NCBI RefSeq assembly: GCF_900141805.1
Contig: NZ_FQYN01000010.1
Coordinates: 1-64,000, forward strand
DNA from: Hymenobacter daecheongensis DSM 21074
GTDB taxonomy: Bacteria > Bacteroidota > Bacteroidia > Cytophagales > Hymenobacteraceae
Length of the DNA: 64,000 nucleotides
Direction of reading: 5' to 3'
The translations under genes and the position numbers were made by a program. Below, one piece after another: positions 8,085 through 16,562 of this stretch (its first letter is position 1; every line of letters starts with the position of its first letter). Under the pieces are notes generated by a model. It was not told the origin of the DNA. It did no database searches and was given only the letters and a program-made list of their open reading frames with translations.

Positions 8085-8178
8085 GTAGAGACGCATACTT
8101 GCGTCTCGTCGTTGAACGGCCCTGTCGAACGACCCCATCGAACTGCGCGGCCGACGAGACGCAAGTATGCGTCTCTAC
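8085..8178. repeat. Palindromic element E, 27-bp perfect arms
   Basis: Arms 8085-8111 and 8152-8178 are perfect complements (GTAGAGACGCATACTTGCGT onward). Each arm also contains its own hairpin, GAGACGCA paired with TGCGTCTC around a 4-base loop. Element F at 41346-41432 is the same family; one base in the arm differs and the change is matched in its opposite arm. It lies 21 bases after the dipeptidase stop. Confidence 0.9.
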
Positions 8179-8292
8179 ACCCTGTCGCTACAGCTATATC
8201 TTTCTGCGCAAAAACCGCTTTCAACGAAACGCACCGTGCTACCCGGCGCGGGGCTGCGTAATTTGCGGGCGTTTTTCTTCGTTTCCGTGCTG

Positions 8293-10050
8293 ATGCTTCG
8301 ATTGTTCCCGGTTTTTCGCCTCGCTGTTTTTATCCTTCTTGCGCTTTTTCTGACGGTCTTCGGCCGGGCGCTGCACGCCCAGAATATGCCGCCCAAGCGC
8401 GAGATGCGCGGCGTCTGGATTGCTACGGTGGAGAATATCGACTGGCCCAGCAGCCGCACGCTCACGCCCGAGCAGCAGCGCCGCGAATACCGCCGCATGC
8501 TCGATATTCAGCAGCGCAATGGCATCAATGCCGTGTTCGTGCAGGTCCGGCCCGCTTCGGATGCTTTCTACCAGAGCGAGCTGGAGCCCTGGAGCAAGTG
8601 GCTGACCGGCCAGCAGGGCAAGTCTCCCGGCTACGACCCGCTCCCGTTTCTGATCGAAGAAGCCCACCTGCGGGGCATGGAGTTTCACGCCTGGTTCAAC
8701 CCCTACCGCGCCAGCATGGATTCCGTGACGCGGCGGCTGGCCCCCACGCACCCGTTCCGCCAGCATCCGGAGTGGTTTCTGCGCTACGCCGGGCTGCTGC
8801 TCTACAACCCCGGCCTGCCCGAAGTGCGCCAGCACATCACCAACGTGATTCTGGACGTGGTGCGCCGCTACGACATCGACGGCATTCACTTCGACGACTA
8901 CTTTTACCCGTACCCCGAGCCCGGCCAGAAAATCCACGACGAGGCCGCCTTTCAGCAGTACAACCCCGACGGCCTGGCCCTGGCCGACTGGCGGCGGCAG
9001 AACGTGAACAAACTCATCGAAACCCTGCACGACACCATTCAGGGCACCAAGCGCTGGGTGAAGTTCGGCGTGTCGCCGTTTGGGGTCTGGATGAACAAAT
9101 CGGCCCACCCCGATGGCTCCGACACCCGCGCCGGCCAGCCCAGCTACGCCAACCTCTACGCCGACTCGCGCCTGTGGCTGCAGCAGGGCTGGATCGACTA
9201 CATCGTGCCCCAGCTCTACTGGAGCTCTACCTTCAGGCTGGTGCCCTACCCCGTGCTGCTGGAGTGGTGGACGCGCAACCACTTCGACCGCCACCTCTAC
9301 ATCGGGCAGGGCTTCTATCGGATGCTGGAAAACACCCGCTCCGACACGTCCTGGCGCAATCCGCGCGAAATGCCCAAGCAGATTCGCCTGAACCGCTCGT
9401 ACCCGACGGAGGTGAGTGGCAGCGTGTTTTTCAGCTCCAAATCCTTGCTGCGCAACCCGCTGCACATGCAGGACTCGCTGCGCCAGAACCTGTTCCGCTA
9501 CCCGGCCCTGGTGCCCGCCATGCCGTGGCTGGATGCCGTGCCGCCCCGCCCGGTGCAGAACCTGGTGCTCACCCGCACCGCGCCCGCCATCACCCTCACC
9601 TGGCAGCCCGGCCCGCCCGCCCCCGACGGCGACGTAGCCCGCTACTACGTGGTCTACCGCTTCACCAAGGCCCAAACGCCCACCCCCGACGACCCGCGCA
9701 ACATTCTGGCCCTGGTGCCCGCCCGCGCCGGCGTGGCGCCCACGCTGGTCGATACGGCCGCCGTACCCGGCACCGACTACGCCTACTACCTCACCGCCGT
9801 AGACCGGCTACACAACGAAAGCCGCCCCGTGCGGGTAATGACCCAGGGCAAAGCCGCTGAAATCATCGTGGCCCAGGCCGAAGCGCCGGCCGCTGCCCCA
9901 ACTGCCCCGGCGCCGGTGGCCCGCCCCGTGCCGCCCGCCCCGCGCCCTACAGTGAAGCCTGCGGAAACGGCCACCGTCACGAAGATTAAGACCAAAACCA
10001 AGGCGAAGAAGAAGCGGGGCTTCTTTGGGCGGCTGTTTGGGGGTCGGTAA
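8293..10050 (+). CDS. Exported glycoside hydrolase, GHL10/YngK type (PF02638-like)
   Basis: 585 residues from the ATG at 8293, which opens a clean signal peptide (LRLFPVFRLAVFILLALFL, cleavage near LHAQ). The catalytic part begins REMRGVWIATVENIDWPS and contains INAVFVQVRPASDAFY, FHAWFNPYRA and DGIHFDDYFYPYP, all hallmarks of the GHL10 family of predicted (beta/alpha)8 glycosidases. A fibronectin-III-like domain follows (about residues 430-525) and the tail is Pro/Ala-rich then Lys-rich. Members are mostly uncharacterised but are linked to peptidoglycan or exopolysaccharide processing. Its position after the dipeptidase fits cell-wall sugar turnover. It is convergent with the SusCD operon and shares the bidirectional terminator at 10081-10114. 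Confidence 0.85.
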   Translation: MLRLFPVFRLAVFILLALFLTVFGRALHAQNMPPKREMRGVWIATVENIDWPSSRTLTPEQQRREYRRMLDIQQRNGINAVFVQVRPASDAFYQSELEPWSKWLTGQQGKSPGYDPLPFLIEEAHLRGMEFHAWFNPYRASMDSVTRRLAPTHPFRQHPEWFLRYAGLLLYNPGLPEVRQHITNVILDVVRRYDIDGIHFDDYFYPYPEPGQKIHDEAAFQQYNPDGLALADWRRQNVNKLIETLHDTIQGTKRWVKFGVSPFGVWMNKSAHPDGSDTRAGQPSYANLYADSRLWLQQGWIDYIVPQLYWSSTFRLVPYPVLLEWWTRNHFDRHLYIGQGFYRMLENTRSDTSWRNPREMPKQIRLNRSYPTEVSGSVFFSSKSLLRNPLHMQDSLRQNLFRYPALVPAMPWLDAVPPRPVQNLVLTRTAPAITLTWQPGPPAPDGDVARYYVVYRFTKAQTPTPDDPRNILALVPARAGVAPTLVDTAAVPGTDYAYYLTAVDRLHNESRPVRVMTQGKAAEIIVAQAEAPAAAPTAPAPVARPVPPAPRPTVKPAETATVTKIKTKTKAKKKRGFFGRLFGGR

Positions 10051-10080
10051 GAGAAATAAGCGGAGCACCATGCCCCAACA

Positions 10081-10114
10081 AAAAGCCTCTCCCGCAGCTG
10101 CGGGAGAGGCTTTT
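10081..10114. terminator. Bidirectional intrinsic terminator
   Basis: A perfect 34-base palindrome (AAAAGCCTCTCCCGCAG and its complement, 17 bp) with T-runs on both strands sits between the convergent GHL10 gene and the SusCD-lipoprotein operon. Confidence 0.85.
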
Positions 10115-10135
10115 TGTTGTTTAAAAGTGACAGCG

Positions 10136-11395
10136 CTAAATCGAGCGGTAGTCGAAGCGCAGGCGGGCGGTGGAGCCGGCCGTGCTGGCTCTGGTGCTCA
10201 GTACCCTTAGTATCAGAAACTCGCTGGTATTGCGCAGCTTCACCAAGATCAGGTCATTCACGGTCAGGCCGGCAACGGAGGTGGTGAGCTGCCCGGCGGC
10301 CTGGGCCTGATAGTAGCGCCGCGCCACCGAGTTGACGGTGGCCGAGGTGAAAAACTGGGTGGAGGTTTCGGTGCTGGGCAGGCGGAAAAACTGCGTGGCG
10401 TTGGCCGTGGCCAGCACCAATGCGCTGCCATTCAGGGTCAGGTAAATGTCCTTGTTAGCTGCCGGGCTGGCATTGAGTTCATTCAGGCCGGTTTTCAGGT
10501 TGAACGACAGCGAATCGGGGCTGGCATTGGGGCCGAAGGCCAGGCGGCCGACGCGCTGCTGCGGCAGGGGCGCGGGGGCTACCACCGTCACGGCGCTGCT
10601 TACGGATGCCGACTGCTGTAGCGAGTACACCACAAACCCATAGGTTACCTGCTGCCCCACCGAGCCCCGGGGCACCGTCACATCAACGCTGCGGGTGGCG
10701 GCGGCCCCGCTGCTCAGGCGCACCGAGCCGATGCGAACAGTAGGGCCATTCCCGATTTTGTAGTAATAGGAAAGGCTGTCCAGTGTTTTGAACAACGGCG
10801 GCGCGGAGCCCACCACGTAGCCTACGGGCAGGGTGTTGATGCCGGTTTCGTTCAGAATGAGGGAGTACGTGATAAAATCGTCCTCCGACTGCTGGGTGGC
10901 GGGCAGCCCGTTGCGGTAGGTAGCAGGCGTGGCCCCGAACTTGATTTCCGGGGCCCGGGCCACGTTGAAGGGTACGGCGCGGGTGCGGGAGCCGCCGTTT
11001 TTGAAGTTGACCACCACATCCAGCCGCACCGGCTGCTTATTGGGCAGGCCGGCCGGCACCGTGTAGGTTACCAGCTGCGACGAGGTGCGGTTGATGGCAT
11101 CGTAGGTGAAATTGGGGGCAACGGTGCCCGCCACGGTGGAGTCGGTCTTGCTGACCACCTGCACCAGCCGGATTTCCTGCACCTGCTCGGGGTCGGCCAC
11201 GGCCACCTGAATGCGGACTGCTTCGCCCGGCGCGTACTTCGTAACCACGGGTATGGCCCCCGTGAGCGTCACGGGGCCGTTGGCATCCTGTATGTCGGAG
11301 TAAGGCTCCTCGTAATCTTTTTTGCAGCCTGCGGTGAGGAGCACCCCGCCCAGCAGCAGCGCGGAGGACAGGCGGATCAGATAACTTTTATTCAT
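10136..11395 (-). CDS. SusCD-associated surface lipoprotein, unknown family
   Basis: 419 residues with a lipoprotein signal: hydrophobic segment then LLTAGCKKDYEE, Cys at residue 24. It follows the SusD-like gene by 40 bases and precedes the terminator, so it is the third gene of the operon, in the place where SusE/SusF-type glycan-binding lipoproteins are found. The body is rich in beta-strand-like, Thr/Ser/Val sequence with no enzyme motif; several repeats of the kind PVRLDVVVNFKNGGSRTRAVPF suggest Ig-like domains. I infer a surface binding protein for the imported substrate. No closer family is recognised. Confidence 0.65.
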   Translation of the reverse strand: MNKSYLIRLSSALLLGGVLLTAGCKKDYEEPYSDIQDANGPVTLTGAIPVVTKYAPGEAVRIQVAVADPEQVQEIRLVQVVSKTDSTVAGTVAPNFTYDAINRTSSQLVTYTVPAGLPNKQPVRLDVVVNFKNGGSRTRAVPFNVARAPEIKFGATPATYRNGLPATQQSEDDFITYSLILNETGINTLPVGYVVGSAPPLFKTLDSLSYYYKIGNGPTVRIGSVRLSSGAAATRSVDVTVPRGSVGQQVTYGFVVYSLQQSASVSSAVTVVAPAPLPQQRVGRLAFGPNASPDSLSFNLKTGLNELNASPAANKDIYLTLNGSALVLATANATQFFRLPSTETSTQFFTSATVNSVARRYYQAQAAGQLTTSVAGLTVNDLILVKLRNTSEFLILRVLSTRASTAGSTARLRFDYRSI

Positions 11396-11435
11396 GACTT
11401 GAAGGCTTCAGGAGAGAAAAATAGGACCACACCGG

Positions 11436-12986
11436 CTACGGCATGTCCCACCACAGGGGCCGGGTCACGTAGTCGGGGTCGTTGGCCCCGAGGCGGGCCA
11501 CTTCGGCCGGGTTGTACTGCACTTCGGTCAGGCCGGGCAGCAGGCGACGCGGAAACTGGCCTTTCAGCGGCTGGCTGGCCTGCGGTACGTTGGTGGGGTA
11601 GCTCGGGTACACTAGGTTCACGTAGATCTGGTTGGAGAAGTCGTAGCGCCGCAGATCCGACCACGATTCCGGGTTCAGGAACATGGCAATGTACTTCTGC
11701 TCCATGATGTTGCGAATGGTCAGCGTGGCCGGCGACTGCGCTACCGCGGCACTGGCCAGGTAGTTATCAATCTGGGTGGGCGTGATGATAGAGAACGTGA
11801 CGGCCGGCGAGGCATTGGAGCCGCCCTGCCCGATTTTGGCCATGTGCGCCCGGATACCTTCGCGGTAGGCGGCAAAAGCGCGGGCGGTGTTGCCGGCCTT
11901 AAAAGCCGCCTCCGCCTCAATGAATTTCAGCTCGTGGTAGGTAATTACCTCAAAGTAGCCCAGGTCGCGGGCGTACCAGGAGCTGTAGAAGTCCGTGACG
12001 CCGCCGGTGGCCGTGGTGGCCACGCCGCCGCCCCGGCCCGGATCAATACCGGCCGTGCCTACGGTGGCCGCCGAGGTCATGATGGGGCCGCGCGGGTCCG
12101 TGACGCCGGGGAAGGTGCCGTTGCCGTTCACGTACTTCACAAAGTTGGAAGCAAACGTAGCGGTGCCGAAGTTGGCGCGGGTGGTGCCGAAGATGTTGGT
12201 GGTGCCCGTCAGCGGGGCCACGGCCACCTGGAAGTTCAGCTGCGCATCGTCGGCGGAGGAGGTGAAGGCGCTGTCGCAGGCGGCCAGCACGGCGGCGGCC
12301 GAGTAGGTGCTTTTCTTGCTGAGATGCTGCAGCTGGCGGGCGCGCAGGGCGTAGGCCAGCTTCACCCACTTCTGCGTGTTGCCCTGGTAGAGAATGTCGC
12401 CGCTCACGCTGGGCGCCGTGGAGTACAGGGGCCGCACGTTTTCGGCGGCGGGGCGCTTCATCTGCACCGCGCCCTCGCGCAGCAGCTGGAAAACAGTGGC
12501 GTAAATCTGCTCCTGCGAATCGTACTTGGGCGTGTAGTTCTGTGAGCCTTTGAAGGCTTCCGTGTACGGAATATCGCCCAGCATATCGGTGGCATGGCTC
12601 AGAATCAGGGCCATCATGATTTTGCCGGTGCCCACATAGTAGGGCGAGCCTTCGTCCTGCCCCGCCTTTATCATGCCCGGGATATTGGAGCCCGAGTAGA
12701 AGTAGGTGTAGTTGAACGTGTTGGTGCTCTGCGCGTTGGTGAAGTAGTACTGGTCGTTGCCGCCGCTATTGGCCGTGCGGCTCACCAAGTACTGCGTGAT
12801 GTAGGGCGTACGCAGCGCCGTAAACATCTGGGCCTGAATGCCCATGGCAATAACATTGGGTAGCAGCAGGTTGGGCGTAGTCGTGGTGGGGTTGTTGGGG
12901 TCGGTATTTTTGTCGAGGAAGCTCTCGCAGGAGGTCAGCGCCTCACTGCCAAGCAGCAGCCCGAGAAACAGCAGGTGTTTTTTCAT
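11436..12986 (-). CDS. SusD/RagB-like outer-membrane lipoprotein
   Basis: 516 residues. Lipoprotein signal at the N terminus (LLLGSEALTSCESFLD, Cys 19), followed by the typical SusD opening DKNTDPNNPTTTTPNLLLP. The helical TPR-like body and the C-terminal pattern IMEQKYIAMFLNPESWSDLRRYDF, then YPTNVPQASQP and RRLLPGLTEVQYN, mark the SusD-like_2 subgroup. SusD proteins form the lid on the SusC barrel and bind the substrate outside the cell. The gene follows SusC by 89 bases and precedes a lipoprotein by 40. A small hairpin (13021-13041) lies in the SusC-SusD gap. Confidence 0.92.
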   Translation of the reverse strand: MKKHLLFLGLLLGSEALTSCESFLDKNTDPNNPTTTTPNLLLPNVIAMGIQAQMFTALRTPYITQYLVSRTANSGGNDQYYFTNAQSTNTFNYTYFYSGSNIPGMIKAGQDEGSPYYVGTGKIMMALILSHATDMLGDIPYTEAFKGSQNYTPKYDSQEQIYATVFQLLREGAVQMKRPAAENVRPLYSTAPSVSGDILYQGNTQKWVKLAYALRARQLQHLSKKSTYSAAAVLAACDSAFTSSADDAQLNFQVAVAPLTGTTNIFGTTRANFGTATFASNFVKYVNGNGTFPGVTDPRGPIMTSAATVGTAGIDPGRGGGVATTATGGVTDFYSSWYARDLGYFEVITYHELKFIEAEAAFKAGNTARAFAAYREGIRAHMAKIGQGGSNASPAVTFSIITPTQIDNYLASAAVAQSPATLTIRNIMEQKYIAMFLNPESWSDLRRYDFSNQIYVNLVYPSYPTNVPQASQPLKGQFPRRLLPGLTEVQYNPAEVARLGANDPDYVTRPLWWDMP

Positions 12987-13020
12987 GGAATTTTGTCTGG
13001 TTGGATGCTCCGGGCGCGCC

Positions 13021-13041
13021 CGGCCGGCAACAGGCCGGCCG
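13021..13041 (-). promoter_or_regulatory. Intercistronic GC hairpin between SusC and SusD genes
   Basis: CGGCCGGC and GCCGGCCG form an 8-bp stem with a 5-base loop in the 89-base gap between the SusC stop and SusD start. There is no T-run, so full termination is unlikely. It could stabilise one of the mRNA segments; this is inference. Confidence 0.4.
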
Positions 13042-13074
13042 ACGCGAGGCCGGGCATAAACGGCTTAAAAACGA

Positions 13075-16000
13075 TTAGAAGCTGACCCGCAGGCCCATAT
13101 CCACGCCCCGGGTGGCGGGCACGCCGCCGTAGTCGAAGCCGGAAGAGCCGCCGCCGCGCACCCCGGCTCCGGCCGCGGCCGTTTCGGGGTCTACGCCGCT
13201 GTAGGGCGTAAACAGCACCAGGTTGCGGCCCGTCACGCTCAGCTCCACGCCCTTGATGATCTTGTCACCCAGCAGTTTGGCGGGCAAGGTGTAGCTGAAG
13301 GTCGCGTAGCGCAGGCGGGCCCAGGAGCCGTCTTCGATGAAGGCCGTGCCCACGGTGCCCAGAATGTTGCGATAGTACGTTTCGCTCAGCTCTACGGTGC
13401 GGGTGTTGGGGGTGTAGGTCACGGTGCCGTCGGAGCCGGTGGTGGCCACCACGCCGGGGAAGGTTACCTGCTTGCCGCGCTCCAGCGTCCGCTCGCTCAG
13501 GCCCGAGCGGGTCGCGCTCCAGTCGTTGCCGTTCACCACCAGGCCGCCCTTGCGGAAATCGGCCAGGAAGGCCAGCGACAGGCCTTTGTAGGCGAAGGTG
13601 TTGGTGACTTGCAGCGTGTAGTCCGGGGCGCGGTTGCCGGCGTAGACGAAGTTGGCATTCACGGTAGGGTAGCCCGAAGCGCCAATGACGCGCTGCCCAT
13701 AATAAGGGCTACTGGCGTCCGTCACGTAGTTCCAGTCGGAGGCGCCAATGGAGGTCAGGGCCTTGTCGGGGAAGGCGCCGCCTTCGGCAAAATCAATCAC
13801 GAAAGCATCAGACTGATACACCACTGACAGCACCGAGGGCAGGGCCAGGGTCCGGTTCTCGTTGCGGTAGAAGTTGGCCAGCACGTCCCACGAGAAGCCA
13901 TTGTTTAGCTTCACCGGCGTCCCGCTCAGGGCTACTTCGATGCCCCGGTTGCGCACCTTGCCCCCGTTGATGTATTGCAGAATAAAGCCGGCGGCCTGGC
14001 TCACGCGGGGCGCAATAAGCTGGTCGCTGGTGATGGACTGATACACGTTCATATCCAGGCCCAGGCGGTTTTGGAAAAACTGCAGATCGAGGCCGGCCTC
14101 GAAGGAGCCGGTGCGCTCCGGCTTCAGAATCGGGTTGGAGCCGAAGAAGCCGTTGCGGTAGCCGCCCCCAATGTAGGTGGCCGTCACCAGCGGCGAATCT
14201 ACGCGGTAGGGGCTTGTGTCTTTGCCCACGTTGGCGTAGGAGCCCCGCAGCTTGCCGTAGTTCAGAATATTGCTCTGGCCCAGGCCCAGCGTGCGGGTAA
14301 ACTCGTAGCCCAGGGCCACCGAGCCGTAGCCGAAGCCCTTGCCGAAATTCTTTTTCTTGTCGGGGCGGGGCAGCGTCGACGACATGTCGTAGCGGCCCTG
14401 CAGCTCCAGAAATACCTGGTTGAAAGCATCCACGTTCAGGCGCCCGAAGTTGCCCACCAGCCGGCGCGTGCTGAAGCGCTGCAGCACGTTGCGGTTCACC
14501 GTGTTGTTGATGCCCACGAAGTTCGGCGTGGCAAAAATCAGCCCCAGGAAGTCGTTGGCCTCATTTTTATTCTGCTCCACGGTGTTGCCGACGACCAGCG
14601 TAGAATTCAGGTTCTCCGAAAACCGGTGCCGGGCCGTCACGAGCAGGTTGGAGTTGAGCACCCGGTTGAAGTTCACCGTTTCGGCAATACCGCCGTTCTG
14701 GTTGTCGCGCAGCGACGTGCCCACGGCCCGCACCGAGCGGGTGCGCTCCTGATAGAAATCGGTGCCCAGCGTGTAGCGCACGCCCAGCCATTCCAGCGGG
14801 TCGTAGGTAGCGGTGGCGTTGCCGATGAAGCGGTTGGTGCGGTCGGTCTGCGGGTTTTGCTCCACAGTCCAGTACGGGTTGTCGGCATCGTCGTCGGCCC
14901 CGGCCCCGCTGAAGGCTCCGAGCAAGCGGCGGCGGCTGCCGTTGGGGTTGTAGGCCACGCGCATATCATCGTTGCGCGGCCAGTTCAGAATGCTGACCAG
15001 ATACCCGCCGCTCGAGCCGAACAGCCCCGGCCCCTGCACCGGCCGCTCGCCCCCCGAGTTGAGGTAGTTGGCCGAGGCTTCCACCCCGATTTTGGGCGTC
15101 AGCCGCACGGTGCTGTTTAGGCGCAGGGAGGTTTTGTCGTATTTGCTGCCCGGCACCACGCCCGTCTGATCGAGGCGGGAAGCCGACACCAGAAACGTGG
15201 CCTTATCGGTGCCGCCTGACGCGGTGAGGAAATGCTGCGCCGCTTTGCCCGTCCGGAAAAAATCTTCGAGGTTGTTGTAGATGGGCTGCCCATCGGCAAA
15301 CTGCGGCCCCCACGAGCGGCGCGTAGTAGGATCGAACTGTCCGGTGGAGCCCTGCTGATAGCGGCCCTGCAGCTTGGGCAGGCGGTTCACCTCATCTATC
15401 GAATACTGAGCCCGGTACACGATGCTGGTGCGCCCGCTCTGGCCGCGCTTGGTGGTGATGATGACGGCCCCGTTGGCGGCCCGCAGGCCGTAGAGCGTGG
15501 CCGCGGCCGGACCTTTCAGCACCGTCATGCTGGCAATGTCCTCGGGGTTGATATCGGCCGCGCGGTTGGTGGTGCCCACCGAGCGGCCCAGAATGCCATT
15601 GAAGGCCGAGCCGCCGCCGGGATTGGTGCTTTCCACGAAGGACGAATTGTCCATAATAACGCCGTCGATGACGAACAAGGGCTGGTTGTCGCCGTCGAGG
15701 GAAGTGCCGCCCCGGATAACGATGGCCGCGCCCTCACCGGGGCCGCCGCCGGCGCTGTTCACGCTCACGCCGGCCACTTTGCCCTGCAGGGCATTCACAA
15801 TGTTATTCTGCCGCGACTCAATGATGTCCTTGGCTTTCACTTCCTGCACTGCATAGTTGATCTGGCGCCGCTCCTGCTTGATGCCGTAGGCCGTGACTAT
15901 CACATCGTTCAGCTCGGTGGCATTTTCCTTCAGTCCGACCTCAAGCGTCGTTTCGTCGCCGAGCACGCGCTCCTGCGAGGTGTAGCCGATGAAGCTGAAG

Positions 16001-16218
16001 ATGAGCGTGCTGCCCGGCGCGGCCTGCACCGTGAAGCGGCCGTCGGGGCCGGTGCTGGCGCCGGTGGTGGTGCCTTTCACCAGCACCGTCACGCCCGGGA
16101 GCGGGGTGCGGTCGGCGCTGGCCGTGACGGTGCCGGTGATGGTGCGCAGGCTCTGGGCCCGGCCCGGCGAAGCCAGCAGGACACCCAGTACCAGCAGCAA
16201 TAAGTAGAGTCTGTTCAT
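13075..16218 (-). CDS. SusC/RagA-like TonB-linked outer-membrane transporter (first pair)
   Basis: 1047 residues from the ATG at 16218 (MNRLYLLLLVLGVLLASPGRA, signal peptide). A longer frame starts 34 codons upstream but would bury the signal peptide. Domains in order: carboxypeptidase-regulatory-like domain (residues about 25-100, ITGTVTASADRTPLPGVTV), TonB-box/plug region (NAVQEVKAKDIIESRQNNIVNALQGKVAGV, DGVIMDNSS, then ASMTVLKGPAAATLYGLRAANGAVIITTKRG) and a large beta-barrel ending GVDMGLRVSF. It imports a ligand caught by SusD using TonB energy. First gene of a three-gene operon divergent from the NagB-like gene, which suggests an amino-sugar-containing substrate. Confidence 0.93.
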   Translation of the reverse strand: MNRLYLLLLVLGVLLASPGRAQSLRTITGTVTASADRTPLPGVTVLVKGTTTGASTGPDGRFTVQAAPGSTLIFSFIGYTSQERVLGDETTLEVGLKENATELNDVIVTAYGIKQERRQINYAVQEVKAKDIIESRQNNIVNALQGKVAGVSVNSAGGGPGEGAAIVIRGGTSLDGDNQPLFVIDGVIMDNSSFVESTNPGGGSAFNGILGRSVGTTNRAADINPEDIASMTVLKGPAAATLYGLRAANGAVIITTKRGQSGRTSIVYRAQYSIDEVNRLPKLQGRYQQGSTGQFDPTTRRSWGPQFADGQPIYNNLEDFFRTGKAAQHFLTASGGTDKATFLVSASRLDQTGVVPGSKYDKTSLRLNSTVRLTPKIGVEASANYLNSGGERPVQGPGLFGSSGGYLVSILNWPRNDDMRVAYNPNGSRRRLLGAFSGAGADDDADNPYWTVEQNPQTDRTNRFIGNATATYDPLEWLGVRYTLGTDFYQERTRSVRAVGTSLRDNQNGGIAETVNFNRVLNSNLLVTARHRFSENLNSTLVVGNTVEQNKNEANDFLGLIFATPNFVGINNTVNRNVLQRFSTRRLVGNFGRLNVDAFNQVFLELQGRYDMSSTLPRPDKKKNFGKGFGYGSVALGYEFTRTLGLGQSNILNYGKLRGSYANVGKDTSPYRVDSPLVTATYIGGGYRNGFFGSNPILKPERTGSFEAGLDLQFFQNRLGLDMNVYQSITSDQLIAPRVSQAAGFILQYINGGKVRNRGIEVALSGTPVKLNNGFSWDVLANFYRNENRTLALPSVLSVVYQSDAFVIDFAEGGAFPDKALTSIGASDWNYVTDASSPYYGQRVIGASGYPTVNANFVYAGNRAPDYTLQVTNTFAYKGLSLAFLADFRKGGLVVNGNDWSATRSGLSERTLERGKQVTFPGVVATTGSDGTVTYTPNTRTVELSETYYRNILGTVGTAFIEDGSWARLRYATFSYTLPAKLLGDKIIKGVELSVTGRNLVLFTPYSGVDPETAAAGAGVRGGGSSGFDYGGVPATRGVDMGLRVSF

Positions 16219-16385
16219 AGAGAGTGGGAATGGAGGTGAAAAAAGGGGAGGTCGGGAAAAGGCAAAACCAGCGCCCCGCGGGCATACCAGGAACGCTGAT
16301 GGCTTGAAAAACGCGGGCAATGCTTCATCGGGCTAGCAAACGGGTTGGTTCTCATGCGGTGAGCCAAGCGCAGGTGGCAACAGGG

Positions 16386-16415
16386 TTTGGTAGCCGGGCA
16401 GAAGTTATACTTTTT
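16386..16415 (+). promoter_or_regulatory. Candidate Bacteroidota promoter for the NagB-like gene
   Basis: TTTG at 16386-16389, an 18-base spacer and TACTTTTT at 16408-16415 fit the TTTG-N19-TAnnTTTG consensus with one mismatch. It would give a leader of about 140 bases before the ATG at 16563. It overlaps the candidate promoter of the divergent SusC gene. Confidence 0.4.
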
Positions 16416-16419
16416 ACGG

Positions 16420-16427
16420 ACAAACTA
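16420..16427 (-). promoter_or_regulatory. Candidate -7 element for the first SusC operon
   Basis: On the minus strand TAGTTTGT matches the TAnnTTTG -7 consensus. No clear -33 TTTG is present. Transcription would begin near 16412 and leave a leader of about 190 bases before the SusC ATG. The rest of the 345-base divergent gap shows no gene. Confidence 0.35.
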
Positions 16428-16562
16428 CTGCCCAATACCCGGATAAAGCTAGCGCACGGCTTGCGGCGAAAAAACTATATAGTGGGGCGCAAGCAAACTT
16501 TGCCTTTGAAAGCTGCCCGCAAACCGGCAACTTTCCTCCTGCACCCTTTCCCGCCCGCTCCT

